From JAGLOK01 sp963675575 (GTDB taxonomy: Bacteria; Bacillota; Clostridia; Christensenellales; UMGS416), in assembly GCA_963675575.1 (NCBI GenBank), contig OY776378.1:1240001-1304000 (forward strand): a stretch of 64,000 bases of DNA, written 5' to 3'. A program made the translations under genes and the position numbers. This document shows positions 17,964-26,651 of this stretch, in pieces; the first letter of the stretch is position 1; every line of letters starts with the position of its first letter. The notes beneath the pieces were generated by a model. It worked only from the letters and a program-made list of their open reading frames with translations, searched no databases and was not told where the DNA came from.

Positions 17964-17992
17964 TTGACTGTAAAAGCTTATTATGATATCAT
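17964..17992 (+). promoter_or_regulatory. Candidate promoter upstream of kamA
   Basis: TTGACT at 17964-17969 and TATCAT at 17987-17992, spacer 17 nt. The -10 is embedded in the perfect palindrome TTATGATATCATAA (17981-17994), which could be an operator. The distance to kamA is about 360 nt. Confidence 0.45.
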
Positions 17993-18240
17993 AAAAACAT
18001 CCAAATTGCATAAGCATATTATATACAAGTAACTAAACGGATTTAAAGAAGTGACGCATTAGTATCTTTATCATAGTGTTTTTTTGCTGTTTTTTTGAAA
18101 ACAGGAATAAATGAGCGCTTTATATATCTAAGAAACTGATGAATGAAGCCAAATTACAGAATTGTGGTTTGACGGGGATTTAAACTAGCAGCCTATGCAG
18201 CGTTTTATGCAACACAAATCGAGCGAATGCGAAGTTGAAG

Positions 18241-18273
18241 CACTCTGACTCTTTTACAGAGTGAGTGTTTTTT
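18241..18273 (+). terminator. Terminator-like hairpin ahead of kamA
   Basis: CACTCTG can pair with CAGAGTG (loop of 9), or CACT/AGTG plus ACTC/GAGT in an alternative fold that abuts the run of six T residues. It ends about 80 nt before kamA, so it would terminate or attenuate any transcript from the upstream promoter. Confidence 0.6.
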
Positions 18274-18353
18274 ATTTGCAACATTGAGTTTGTGCACCCG
18301 TTTTAGATTTATATGCATTTTAAAGGACAACGAAAAAAAGAAATGAGCAGAAA

Positions 18354-19577
18354 ATGAATAATATTAAAAACCGTTTTTTCAGCGATGTACCCGATGAGCA
18401 ATGGAATAATTGGAGATGGCAGATTGCCAACAGGGTTCAAAGTTTGCCAGAGCTGGGGAAATATTTAAAACTCGCAGAAAAGGAAAAGGCCACGACCAAG
18501 GACTTTCCTTTGCGGATGGCAATTACACCATACTATCTTTCGCTGATTGATCCAACAAATCCAAACGATCCTATACGCAAGCAGTCTGTGCCAACATCGG
18601 ATGAAATGAATTTTTTGAATTGCGATGAAAGGGATCCGCTTGGCGAGGAAGCAGATATGGTTGTGCCAGGTCTTGTGCATCGGTATCCCGACAGAGTGCT
18701 TTTGCTTGTGACAGACATGTGCGGAATGTATTGCCGCCATTGTACAAGAAGAAGGTTTGCCGGACAAAAAGATATGCATCTGTCTTTAAAGCATATTGAC
18801 CAAGCTATATCATACATAAAGAAAAACACGGCAGTCCGGGATGTAATAATATCGGGCGGAGACCCATTGATGCTTTCCACGAGAAGACTAGAAGGCATAA
18901 TCAGAAAGCTTAAGGAAATACCCCATGTTGAGATTATTAGGATAGGGACGCGTGTTCCGGTCGTAATGCCGCAGAGGATTGATGAAGAATTGACGGATAT
19001 GCTCAAGAAGTATCATCCCATATATATTAATACACATTTTAACCACTATAAAGAAATAACACCTGAGTCAAAGAAAGCATGCGATATGCTATCTAAAGCT
19101 GGAATTCCCTTGGGAAACCAATCAGTGCTGTTAAATGGTGTTAATGATTGTGTGCACGTTATGAAAAAGCTGGTTCAAGAGTTGCTTAAAATACGCGTTA
19201 AGCCATATTATATTTATCAGTGTGACTTAGCGAGAGGTATCGAGCACTTCAGAACTCCAATATCTAAAGGTATTGAAATCATGGAAGGTCTTCGCGGGCA
19301 TACTTCCGGAATGGCTGTTCCTGTATATGTCGTTGATGCTCCAGGCGGAGGCGGTAAAATACCGATTATACCAAATTATGTTGTGTCGAGAACCCACACA
19401 AAAACAGTACTGAGAAACTATGCCGGAGAACTTACCGTTTATGAAGGCCCTCAGGAATATGATGGGGAATGCACCTGCGAATTTTGCTTAGCAGGAAAAA
19501 ATGATACCAATGAGGGGGTTTTCGGGCTTATGTCCGAAGACGCGAAAGAAGGCGAAGAAGAAAGGAACGCATTGTGA
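18354..19577 (+). CDS. kamA: L-lysine 2,3-aminomutase
   Basis: A 407-residue radical-SAM, PLP-dependent enzyme converting L-lysine to L-beta-lysine. The radical-SAM cysteines are C123, C127 and C130 in CGMYCRHC. The PLP lysine is K335 in PGGGGK. Two aspartates known to bind the lysine amino groups in the Clostridium subterminale enzyme (D293, D330) align with D291 (YQCDLARGIEHF) and D328 (VVDAPGGGGK), each with the same two-residue offset. Lysine is therefore the expected substrate rather than glutamate. The stop overlaps the next gene by 4 nt. The other genes of lysine fermentation (kamDE, kdd, kce) are not in the window. Confidence 0.94.
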   Translation: MNNIKNRFFSDVPDEQWNNWRWQIANRVQSLPELGKYLKLAEKEKATTKDFPLRMAITPYYLSLIDPTNPNDPIRKQSVPTSDEMNFLNCDERDPLGEEADMVVPGLVHRYPDRVLLLVTDMCGMYCRHCTRRRFAGQKDMHLSLKHIDQAISYIKKNTAVRDVIISGGDPLMLSTRRLEGIIRKLKEIPHVEIIRIGTRVPVVMPQRIDEELTDMLKKYHPIYINTHFNHYKEITPESKKACDMLSKAGIPLGNQSVLLNGVNDCVHVMKKLVQELLKIRVKPYYIYQCDLARGIEHFRTPISKGIEIMEGLRGHTSGMAVPVYVVDAPGGGGKIPIIPNYVVSRTHTKTVLRNYAGELTVYEGPQEYDGECTCEFCLAGKNDTNEGVFGLMSEDAKEGEEERNAL

Positions 19578-20770
19578 GCAATATTACAATAATAGGCGGA
19601 GGCAACAGCGCGCATGTGCTTATACCCCTGTTGTCTAAAACAGAGTTCACTGTAAATCTTATGACACGAAAACCTGAAAAATGGAGTCATGATATTGCTC
19701 TTGATTATATGAAGCCTTCAGGCGAGAATATAGCAACTTGGGATGGAAAAATAAAAACAATATCCTCAAACCCCGAAGAAGTGATACCGCAGGCGGACAT
19801 TATCATGCTGTGCATGCCCGTAAATGTTTATAGGCGGGTACTTCATAAAATCGCTCCGTATATAAATCCCGATAAAAAAGTATATATAGGAACAGTATAC
19901 GGTCAGGGCGGGTTTAACTGGATGACGGATGAAATCGCAAAGAAGTTTAATCTGAAAAATATTGTAACTTTTGCGATTGGATTGATACCTTGGATTTGCC
20001 GCACAGAAAAATATGGGCATAAAGGAATAGTTTACGGAGCAAAGCCCTTAAATCTGGCTGCGGTTAAACCTAAAAGTGAATTTAACGCGCTCAAAACAGA
20101 GCTTTTGGATAAAGTAGTAAAAGAATGGTTCGGCCATGGGGAATTTAAGCAGGCCGATCATTTCATTTCGCTCACAATGTCGGTTGATAACCAAATTATA
20201 CATACTTCCAGAATGTATGGGCTATATTTAGAGTATGGCGGGACGTGGCCCAAAGTGAAAGATGTCCCTTTTTTTTACAGAGACTTTTCACCAAAATCAG
20301 CCGAGATTCTGGCGAATCTGGATTCGGATTATACTCTGATAAGAAATGCGCTTAAAAAAAGATACCCAAAGCGAGATTTTGAATGGATGATGGACTATAT
20401 CACACAAGATAACATTACAAATAAAAATGATAGCAAAACAGTTTTAGACACGTTTAAAAACTCTGAAACTCTTGGTGCTATACGCACTCCGGTTGTTTAT
20501 GAAGAAAACAAGTGGGTACTTAACAAGAAGCACCGATTTTTCTATGATGATGTTTTTTATGGGCTATGCATTGCCAAGTGGTTTGCACAAAAGCTGGAAA
20601 TATCAGTTTCAAATATTGATACTGTACTGGAATGGGCACAAGATTATCTGGGAGAGAAGTTCATAGAAGATAAAAAGCTAGCGTTTTATAGTGAGGTTAA
20701 AAAAACGCCGATGAAATATGGCGTGCCTGAATCGTACGGATTTCTTGAAATCGATGAGGTGATAGATTAA
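19574..20770 (+). CDS. Opine (octopine/nopaline) dehydrogenase-family protein
   Basis: A 398-residue NAD(P)-dependent dehydrogenase-like protein with a Rossmann start (ITIIGGGNSAHVLIPLL) and a C-terminal helical domain containing a histidine/aspartate-rich stretch. Members of this fold reductively join an amino acid to a 2-oxoacid. GTG start, overlapping the kamA stop (GTGA), so the two proteins are made together. The natural inference is an enzyme acting on beta-lysine, but the family is broad and the real substrate is unknown. It does not resemble the short-chain 3,5-diaminohexanoate dehydrogenase or AblB acetyltransferase known to follow KamA elsewhere. Confidence 0.8.
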   Translation: MSNITIIGGGNSAHVLIPLLSKTEFTVNLMTRKPEKWSHDIALDYMKPSGENIATWDGKIKTISSNPEEVIPQADIIMLCMPVNVYRRVLHKIAPYINPDKKVYIGTVYGQGGFNWMTDEIAKKFNLKNIVTFAIGLIPWICRTEKYGHKGIVYGAKPLNLAAVKPKSEFNALKTELLDKVVKEWFGHGEFKQADHFISLTMSVDNQIIHTSRMYGLYLEYGGTWPKVKDVPFFYRDFSPKSAEILANLDSDYTLIRNALKKRYPKRDFEWMMDYITQDNITNKNDSKTVLDTFKNSETLGAIRTPVVYEENKWVLNKKHRFFYDDVFYGLCIAKWFAQKLEISVSNIDTVLEWAQDYLGEKFIEDKKLAFYSEVKKTPMKYGVPESYGFLEIDEVID

Positions 20771-20816
20771 ATTAGGGACTTTTTTTAAAAATTGAATTTA
20801 TATTTTAAATCCGATA

Positions 20817-20865
20817 AAACTGGAATTTTTATTAGTAATCTATAGTATAATAATCCAGTTTTTTT
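20817..20865 (+). terminator. Terminator after the kamA operon
   Basis: AAACTGGA at 20817-20824 pairs with TCCAGTTT at 20854-20861, with an inner TTATTA/TAATAA helix, followed by a T-run. Confidence 0.7.
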
Positions 20866-20916
20866 AGTGTCATATACTATATAAAATAAAAAAAACTATT
20901 GAAAAAATCAGAGTGT

Positions 20917-20945
20917 TTGTTTAATAATTATTTTTAGATTATAAT
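20917..20945 (+). promoter_or_regulatory. Promoter of the 187-residue orphan gene
   Basis: TTGTTT at 20917-20922 and a perfect TATAAT at 20940-20945 with a 17-nt spacer, 28 nt before the next ATG. Confidence 0.7.
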
Positions 20946-20973
20946 ACAGGATATAAAAAAACTAGGTGAAAAT

Positions 20974-21537
20974 ATGAAAATAAAAGTAAAAAAGATTAAT
21001 GGCGCGATTATAGTTGATTATTTTAAAGCGAAAAATATTAACGAATTTAGATTCGGTGTGCTTGAATATTTGGTTGGCATTTCAAAAGAAAGCTTGATAT
21101 TGTTTGTTGATACAAACAGCTCAATAAAAAAAATTCCGATTGAAGATATTGAAAAAACTTTGAAGTTTTTTTGCAAAGAGCATTTTGCGGAACACATTGT
21201 TTCAACTAAAAAAAATATATTCGGATTCACATTTCCCACCAAAGGGAAAAAGAAACCCGAAAAAAGTGAGAGCCTAATTGCACTAAAAGTTGATAAGGAC
21301 AGATTCAGCAAAGAACTTTATGAAGATTTTCTGCAATACTATGATTATGGAATAGGCGTGGGTTGCCGAAAATCCACACAGGAAATGCTCAACCTGTTTT
21401 CAGAAGATTGGGACTCGGTTCTCTTCAATAAAGAAGTTTTAGAAGCATCTTTTTATGATTCAATATTATTTTCCAGACTCCGCACAGACTCAACAGATGC
21501 CGGACTTGAAAGGTATCTTGAGGAAAAAAGCAGATAA
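20974..21537 (+). CDS. Protein of unknown function (187 residues)
   Basis: A soluble, lysine-rich protein with no membrane helix or signal peptide. The N-terminal 60 residues look like alternating beta/alpha structure (KIKVKKINGAIIVDYF; ESLILFVDTN). A basic segment KGKKKPEK sits near residues 90-97, and the C-terminal half is acidic and helical. It has its own strong promoter and an AGGTG ribosome site. No family recognised. Confidence 0.65.
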   Translation: MKIKVKKINGAIIVDYFKAKNINEFRFGVLEYLVGISKESLILFVDTNSSIKKIPIEDIEKTLKFFCKEHFAEHIVSTKKNIFGFTFPTKGKKKPEKSESLIALKVDKDRFSKELYEDFLQYYDYGIGVGCRKSTQEMLNLFSEDWDSVLFNKEVLEASFYDSILFSRLRTDSTDAGLERYLEEKSR

Positions 21538-21637
21538 AATGTCAGTGGAAATAGCCCCAATGTTTTAATTAAAACTATTTGTGCTTTGCAGTACTGAAAA
21601 ATTGCTCAGAATATTGGTAATATAAATATCTGACAGC

Positions 21638-21666
21638 TTGATTAAGATTGCTAAATCATGTAAAAT
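21638..21666 (+). promoter_or_regulatory. Promoter of rsmD-coaD unit
   Basis: TTGATT at 21638-21643 and TAAAAT at 21661-21666, spacer 17 nt, 24 nt before the rsmD ATG. Confidence 0.65.
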
Positions 21667-21689
21667 ATACTCAGTATTTGAGGTGGTAT

Positions 21690-22244
21690 ATGAGGATAAT
21701 CAGCGGTAAATGGAGAGGACGCAGGTTTTATCTTCCCAAAGGAGTTACGGCAAGACCTACTTCCGACTTGATTAGGGAAGCTCTTTTTTCTATATTAAGA
21801 AATGAAGTTGCGGATTCGGTTGTGTTGGATTTGTTTGCGGGAAGCGCATCTTTTTCATATGAAGCATTGTCAAGAGGTGCAAAGCATGCGATAATATGCG
21901 ATATCAACAAAAAATGTATTGCCAATATAAAGGATAATTTAGAAAGCTATAATGCGCAAGCAGAAGAATATACTCTTATAGCTGCCGATTTTAGGCAAGC
22001 AATAAGGAAGATATCACGTATGGGGATGGGGGTAGACATATGCTTTGTCGATCCTCCATATACGAGCGATTATTATTTGGAGGCGCTGGATTTAGCAGGC
22101 TCACTTTTAAATCCAGACGGGATTGTGATTTTAGAACATTCTTTTAGAGACAGGATGCCTCAGCGTATGGGAGATGTTGTGAAAATCAGGGATAAAAAGT
22201 ACGGAGGGACTATGATATCGATATACAGAAAGGAAGAAGAGTAA
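21690..22244 (+). CDS. rsmD: 16S rRNA (guanine966-N2)-methyltransferase RsmD
   Basis: A 184-residue SAM-dependent methyltransferase modifying G966 of 16S rRNA. It begins MRIISGKWRGRRFYLP, has the SAM-binding VLDLFAGSASFSYEAL near residue 45 and the catalytic DPPY in ICFVDPPYTSDYY. The ATG at 21690 has an AGGTGG site; an in-frame upstream extension is not supported. The stop overlaps coaD by one base, a common pairing in Firmicutes. Confidence 0.94.
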   Translation: MRIISGKWRGRRFYLPKGVTARPTSDLIREALFSILRNEVADSVVLDLFAGSASFSYEALSRGAKHAIICDINKKCIANIKDNLESYNAQAEEYTLIAADFRQAIRKISRMGMGVDICFVDPPYTSDYYLEALDLAGSLLNPDGIVILEHSFRDRMPQRMGDVVKIRDKKYGGTMISIYRKEEE

Positions 22245-22732
22245 TGTCCAAATGGATTTATGCGGGAAGCTTTGACCCCATCACTATCGGACATCTTGAT
22301 ATAATAAAACGAGCGGTTAGTATAAATAGTGAAATAGTTGTTGCTGTTCTTGAAAACAATAGCAAAAAGCCGATGTTTTCTTTGGAAGAAAGAATTGGCA
22401 TGTTAAAAAAATGCACCCAAAGTCTTAAGGAAGTGGAGATAAAGACATTTGGAGGGTTGCTTATGGATTTTGTCGTACAAGAAGGCGCAAAAGCGTTGGT
22501 AAGAGGGCTTAGAACAATATCTGATTTTGACTATGAATTTCGCATGGCCGCGCTTAATAAGCGCTTAAACAGCGAGATTGAAACAATATTTATCATGGCG
22601 GGCACCGAATATTCATATATAAGCTCAAGCTCTGTAAAGGAAATAGGTGTATTGGGCGGGGATGTATCTCAGATGGTCCCGAAAGCCGTATTAAAGGAAA
22701 TTGAAATTAAATTCAAGGGGGATTTAAAATGA
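22244..22732 (+). CDS. coaD: Phosphopantetheine adenylyltransferase
   Basis: A 162-residue enzyme transferring AMP from ATP to 4'-phosphopantetheine in CoA synthesis. The nucleotidyltransferase TIGH motif is within YAGSFDPITIGHLDII, and GLRTISDFDYEFRMAALN and the SSSVKEI segment near the end are conserved. Length is normal. It overlaps both neighbours (1 and 4 nt). Confidence 0.96.
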   Translation: MSKWIYAGSFDPITIGHLDIIKRAVSINSEIVVAVLENNSKKPMFSLEERIGMLKKCTQSLKEVEIKTFGGLLMDFVVQEGAKALVRGLRTISDFDYEFRMAALNKRLNSEIETIFIMAGTEYSYISSSSVKEIGVLGGDVSQMVPKAVLKEIEIKFKGDLK

Positions 22733-23172
22733 ACGTACTAGCATTGATTGAATATCTTGAAGAGGAAGTTGGAACAGCTTCAAACGTTCCTTTGTCAAAT
22801 AAATGTGCTGTTGACAGGGAAAAATGCTTAGATATCATAAATGATATCAGAGAAGGTCTTCCAAACGAAATACTTGAAGCTGAAGAGATAAACAAAGAGA
22901 AAGAGCAAATATTAAGCGAGGCGGAAAAAGAAGCTGAGCAGATTTTAGAAGATGCGAACGAAAAAGTTGAACAGATGGTGGACCAAAACAAAATAACACA
23001 AATGGCCTATGAGAAAGCAGAAGAAGTAATACAAAACGCGGAGAGTTCGGCTCGCGAGATTCGCCTCAGCGCCAATGAATATGTCGAAGACATATTGGCT
23101 GATCTTGAAAGCTATATTCAGCGCAACTTGGATATCGTGCGCCAGAACCGCACGCAGATGCGCGGACACTGA
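22729..23172 (+). CDS. Coiled-coil protein downstream of coaD
   Basis: A 147-residue acidic protein, almost entirely predicted helix. Residues 45-115 form a strong coiled coil rich in Glu, Lys and Ala. Similar proteins follow coaD in many Clostridia, where they are loosely labelled ATPase or DivIVA-like; I see no nucleotide-binding motif. The start overlaps the coaD stop by 4 nt, so it is translated with it. Function unknown. Confidence 0.75.
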   Translation: MNVLALIEYLEEEVGTASNVPLSNKCAVDREKCLDIINDIREGLPNEILEAEEINKEKEQILSEAEKEAEQILEDANEKVEQMVDQNKITQMAYEKAEEVIQNAESSAREIRLSANEYVEDILADLESYIQRNLDIVRQNRTQMRGH

Positions 23173-23247
23173 TATTTTTGTAAAATACAATACGCGAAAT
23201 TGCCCGGACAAAATAGCTGGTGCTTTTATCCGTAAATTAAAACTGAT

Positions 23248-23280
23248 AACTCGGGCGATTTGCTCGAGTTGTTTTATAAT
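23248..23280 (+). terminator. Hairpin before the patatin-like gene
   Basis: AACTCGGGC and GCTCGAGTT form a nine-pair stem (one G-T pair) with a five-base loop, followed by GTTTTAT. Probably the terminator of the rsmD-coaD unit. Confidence 0.65.
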
Positions 23281-23302
23281 TAATATATTAAGGGGATGTA
23301 CC

Positions 23303-24094
23303 ATGAAGCAAAAAATAAAAGTTGGTTTATCTTTAAGCGGCGGTGCTATGAGGGGCTTGGCTCATATAGGTGTAATGGAAGTGTTGCTTGAGAATGGTAT
23401 TGAAATAGATATGATTGCCGGCACTTCAATGGGGTCGGTTATAGGTGGGGTTTACGCATCAGGTATGGATATTTATATGATGCATAAATTTTGCGAGAAT
23501 ATAACCGCCGTTGAAAGCAGAAAGCTTTACGATCTTGCGATTCCAAGGCTCGGAATGGTAAAGGGAAACCGAATTGAAGAGTTTATACATACGTTGACCG
23601 GAGGGAAAAAAATTGAGGAACTAAACATTCCATATGTTGCGGCGGCTTGCTGCGTGGAAGATGCTAAGTCTGTTTATTTCACTGAAGGTAATTTAGTGGA
23701 GGCTATACGCGCAAGTATTGCGATACCAGGAGTATTTGAACCAGTGGTTAAGGATGGCAAAACACTTGTGGACGGTGGAGTGCTGGAACGCTCGCCGGTT
23801 AATATATTGAGAGACATGGGTGCGGATTATATAATTTGTTCAGACGTAAACTACAGAGGCGGAGAAAACCCTACACCTAAAAATATGTTTTCCATGCTAT
23901 TTACAGTTTACGGACTGATGGAGTGGCAGGCGATGTCGCAAAGAGTTAACGGTGCGGATATATCCATTATGTCCGATACCAAGGGGATAAACCCCGCTTC
24001 TTTTGTACATGCCAAAAAGAGTATCGAGATAGGCAGAAAATCCGCAGAAGAGAAGATTGATGAAATAAAAACCGCGCTTGCGATATTGGAGTAA
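23303..24094 (+). CDS. Patatin-like phospholipase (RssA/NTE family)
   Basis: A 263-residue serine lipid hydrolase. The oxyanion-hole glycines are in LSLSGGAMRG, the nucleophile serine in GTSMG (near residue 43) and the catalytic aspartate in VDGGV. Together they form the Ser-Asp dyad of patatins. The ATG at 23303 follows AAGGGGATG; the longer open frame upstream lies in the preceding intergenic hairpin. It ends 3 nt from the convergent tmcAL gene, with no terminator between. Confidence 0.9.
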   Translation: MKQKIKVGLSLSGGAMRGLAHIGVMEVLLENGIEIDMIAGTSMGSVIGGVYASGMDIYMMHKFCENITAVESRKLYDLAIPRLGMVKGNRIEEFIHTLTGGKKIEELNIPYVAAACCVEDAKSVYFTEGNLVEAIRASIAIPGVFEPVVKDGKTLVDGGVLERSPVNILRDMGADYIICSDVNYRGGENPTPKNMFSMLFTVYGLMEWQAMSQRVNGADISIMSDTKGINPASFVHAKKSIEIGRKSAEEKIDEIKTALAILE

Positions 24095-24097
24095 AGA

Positions 24098-25333
24098 TTA
24101 AATAATTACAACTTGATTTTTATAATCGGTGTCTTTCACAAATCTTTTTGCTGCGTGAATGTAATAGATGTCACTTGCAGTTAAATCTATTTCAAACAAT
24201 CGTTTTTGAGATTGAGTTAAAGGTAAAAGATCAGATGTTTGGGTAAAAACCGGGATGCTTGCTTTTTCATGCATTATATCGATTAATTTACTCGCTTCTT
24301 TTTTGAAGCCAAGCACTCTTGCATACATTGGCATACCGTCTCGGACGAGCTGTGCATCACTGGAAGAAATTCCCAAAATAAGATTAAATACCGCTCTGGC
24401 TACACGCACGTATGTGTAGCTTTTTGTCTTTACGCTTTTAATATAGTCGTCAAGGTTTACGGTTTCATCCAGCATTTTTTTCATGCGCATGTCAAGACCG
24501 CCAGAAATATCCGCAAGGCTTGAAAGAGCCTCTTTGTCTTTTAGTGCGGAATACAAAAAAGTTTTGTAAAATCTCTCGGAGCTTACCGGTCCATCGGTTT
24601 CAGCAAGAGCGCTCTTTATTATCTTTGCGCAATTTGAAGGCACGCTGTCGAGATACATGCTGTTTTTGCCCATAGATCGCCGTATGGCTGTAGCGCTAGC
24701 GATTTTGCCTGATATCAGTTTGTCGTGATAGTTTGCGCCGTGTCTTGCTACCTTGAAAGGAGATATATTTGAACCAATCTTTTTTAAGGCTTCCAAATAC
24801 ATAAGCTCAAGTATGGTATTTGGCTGTGACAGAGTGTCTTTAATAATTTCTTTTTCAAATCCATGTTTAATTAAATATTCAGACAGGCTCATACTGTATG
24901 CGAGAGGATATGAGTTGCCTGCTGTAAGATAGGTGCTGATATGCTCTTCGATAGATGATTTGTCGGCTTGGCTGATACTTGCCACAAAATTGATAATCTC
25001 GCTTTTAGGAGGTTTATATGATTCGCTGCCATAGGATATTGAATCTACCACACCCAGAGAATTTAGAAGAGACACTGCGCCCAAGGCGAAAAATTGAGCA
25101 CTTTGAAGGCAGTAAAAAGCAGGCAACTCGATCACGATGTCCGCTCCGCCCAATAGCGCCATGCGTGTGCGCATATATTTGTCAATTACCGCCGGAGCTC
25201 CGCGCTGAACAAAATTTCCGCTCATAACAGCGATGATGTAATCGCATGATAATTCGCGCCGCGAATAATCAATATGATATTTGTGTCCGTTGTGAAACGG
25301 ATTATATTCGGCTACTATCCCGCATGTTGTCAT
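24098..25333 (-). CDS. tmcAL: tRNA(Met) cytidine acetate ligase
   Basis: A 411-residue YlbM/TmcAL protein that acetylates the wobble cytidine of elongator tRNA-Met using acetate and ATP. The HxGH nucleotidyltransferase motif is in AEYNPFHNGHKYH, followed by MSGNFVQRGAPA and GADIVIELP. The ATG at 25333 has an AAGGTGA site; a TTG five codons earlier is not needed. Its divergence from acetate kinase is a frequent Firmicutes arrangement. Confidence 0.92.
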   Translation of the reverse strand: MTTCGIVAEYNPFHNGHKYHIDYSRRELSCDYIIAVMSGNFVQRGAPAVIDKYMRTRMALLGGADIVIELPAFYCLQSAQFFALGAVSLLNSLGVVDSISYGSESYKPPKSEIINFVASISQADKSSIEEHISTYLTAGNSYPLAYSMSLSEYLIKHGFEKEIIKDTLSQPNTILELMYLEALKKIGSNISPFKVARHGANYHDKLISGKIASATAIRRSMGKNSMYLDSVPSNCAKIIKSALAETDGPVSSERFYKTFLYSALKDKEALSSLADISGGLDMRMKKMLDETVNLDDYIKSVKTKSYTYVRVARAVFNLILGISSSDAQLVRDGMPMYARVLGFKKEASKLIDIMHEKASIPVFTQTSDLLPLTQSQKRLFEIDLTASDIYYIHAAKRFVKDTDYKNQVVII

Positions 25334-25342
25334 AAAATCACC

Positions 25343-25370
25343 TTGCAATTCCTTGTTTCAAGTATATAAT
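25343..25370 (+). promoter_or_regulatory. Candidate promoter of ackA
   Basis: TTGCAA at 25343-25348 and TATAAT at 25365-25370, spacer 16 nt. It gives a leader of about 55 nt to ackA and overlaps the 5' region of the divergent tmcAL. Confidence 0.5.
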
Positions 25371-25431
25371 ATACTAATGTATTTTACTATAAGTGATTAA
25401 AATTTAAAATTTATATATATTGGAGGAACAA

Positions 25432-26634
25432 ATGGATATTTTAGTAATCAACGCAGGGAGTTCATCTTTAAAGTATCAACTTATTAACATTGAGACGGAA
25501 GAACAAATTGCAAAGGGGATAGTCGAGAGAATCGGGATTGAAGGCTCAAACCTTCAACATACACCAATCGGGAAAGAAAAAACCAGATTGGAAACACCTA
25601 TTAAAACTCACACAGAGGCAATTGCCGCGGTTATAAGAGCTTTGACAAACAAGTATCACGGTGTAATTAGGGACATGTCTGAAATACAAGCTGTAGGCCA
25701 CAGAGTGGTACACGGCGGAGAAAAATTTTCAGAGTCGGTTTTGGTTACCGATGAAGTTGAGCAGGCGATATTGGATAATGCTGAACTTGCACCCTTGCAC
25801 AACCCTGCAAACCTTATGGGAATTCAGGCCTGCAAACAATTGATGCCAAACATACCCCAGGTAGCGGTCTTTGACACTTCATTCCACCAAACAATGCCAC
25901 CCAAAGCATATTTGTATGGAATACCTTATTACTATTACACAGAAGACAAAATAAGAAGATACGGTTTTCACGGGACAAGCCACAGATATATCGCTAAAAC
26001 AGCTGCTAAAGCTATGGGCAAAGATGTTAAAGATGTTAAGATTATTTCTTGCCATCTCGGAAATGGTGGATCTGTAGCTGCAATCAACGGCGGAAAAAGC
26101 GTAGACACTTCTATGGGGATGACTCCTCTTGAAGGCTTGCTTATGGGAACAAGATGCGGAGACATCGACCCTTCACTTATTGAATTTATTATGAAACGCA
26201 GGAAGATGACTATTGAAGAGGTCATGGAGGTGCTAAACAAAGAATCCGGTCTTTGGGGAGTATCTTTGATAAGCGCTGATATGCGCGATATAGTTGATGC
26301 GTGTGAAAAGGGAGACAGAAGGGCGATTGAAACATATAATCTGTACTCATATAAAGTTATAAAATACATAGGCGCGTATGCTGCGGCTATGGGTGGGGTT
26401 GACTGCATAGTGATTACTGCAGGTGTTGGAGAGAACAATCCTCAAATGTGCAAGGAAATTCTTGCGCACTTTGAATTTATGGGAGTTGAAATCGACCAAG
26501 ACAAAGAGTTTGTAAAACAGGATGTATTTGAATTTACAACAGTTTCCTCAAAAGTCAAAGCATATGTAATTGCAACCGATGAAGAGCTTATGATTGCTAG
26601 GGATACTTATTCCATAGTTAAGGATTTAAAATAA
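25432..26634 (+). CDS. ackA: Acetate kinase
   Basis: A 400-residue enzyme converting acetyl phosphate and ADP to acetate and ATP, the usual ATP-yielding end of clostridial fermentation. Signatures include VINAGSSSLKYQL, GHRVVHGG, RYGFHGTSHRYI and DTSMGMTPLEGLLMGTRCGDIDP. The ATG follows TTGGAGGAAC. No phosphotransacetylase gene is adjacent. Confidence 0.97.
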   Translation: MDILVINAGSSSLKYQLINIETEEQIAKGIVERIGIEGSNLQHTPIGKEKTRLETPIKTHTEAIAAVIRALTNKYHGVIRDMSEIQAVGHRVVHGGEKFSESVLVTDEVEQAILDNAELAPLHNPANLMGIQACKQLMPNIPQVAVFDTSFHQTMPPKAYLYGIPYYYYTEDKIRRYGFHGTSHRYIAKTAAKAMGKDVKDVKIISCHLGNGGSVAAINGGKSVDTSMGMTPLEGLLMGTRCGDIDPSLIEFIMKRRKMTIEEVMEVLNKESGLWGVSLISADMRDIVDACEKGDRRAIETYNLYSYKVIKYIGAYAAAMGGVDCIVITAGVGENNPQMCKEILAHFEFMGVEIDQDKEFVKQDVFEFTTVSSKVKAYVIATDEELMIARDTYSIVKDLK

Positions 26635-26651
26635 AGGCATCAATGTAATTA

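Larger units (their letters stand above)
17879..18353 (+). other. Long non-coding region before kamA
   Basis: A 475-nt stretch without a supportable gene. It holds a promoter-like pair (17964-17992) whose -10 is covered by a 14-bp palindrome, an internal CTGTTTT/AAAACAG hairpin (about 18090-18108), and a terminator-like hairpin (18241-18273). This arrangement would suit a small RNA or an attenuated leader for kamA. The 18180-18240 part has no visible coding signal. I do not see lysine-riboswitch consensus elements. Confidence 0.5.

Noticed and set aside
18160..18240. Possible minus-strand tRNA remnant (a GGGATTTAAAC stretch recalls the complement of a T-arm)
   Set aside because: No acceptor stem, anticodon arm or CCA can be built around it.
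17879..18353. Lysine riboswitch ahead of kamA
   Set aside because: The conserved core sequences and the five-helix layout of the lysine riboswitch are not visible.
23075..23302. N-terminal extension of the patatin-like protein
   Set aside because: The extra frame overlaps the coiled-coil gene and a terminator-like hairpin; the ATG at 23303 has an AAGGGGATG site and the proper family start.
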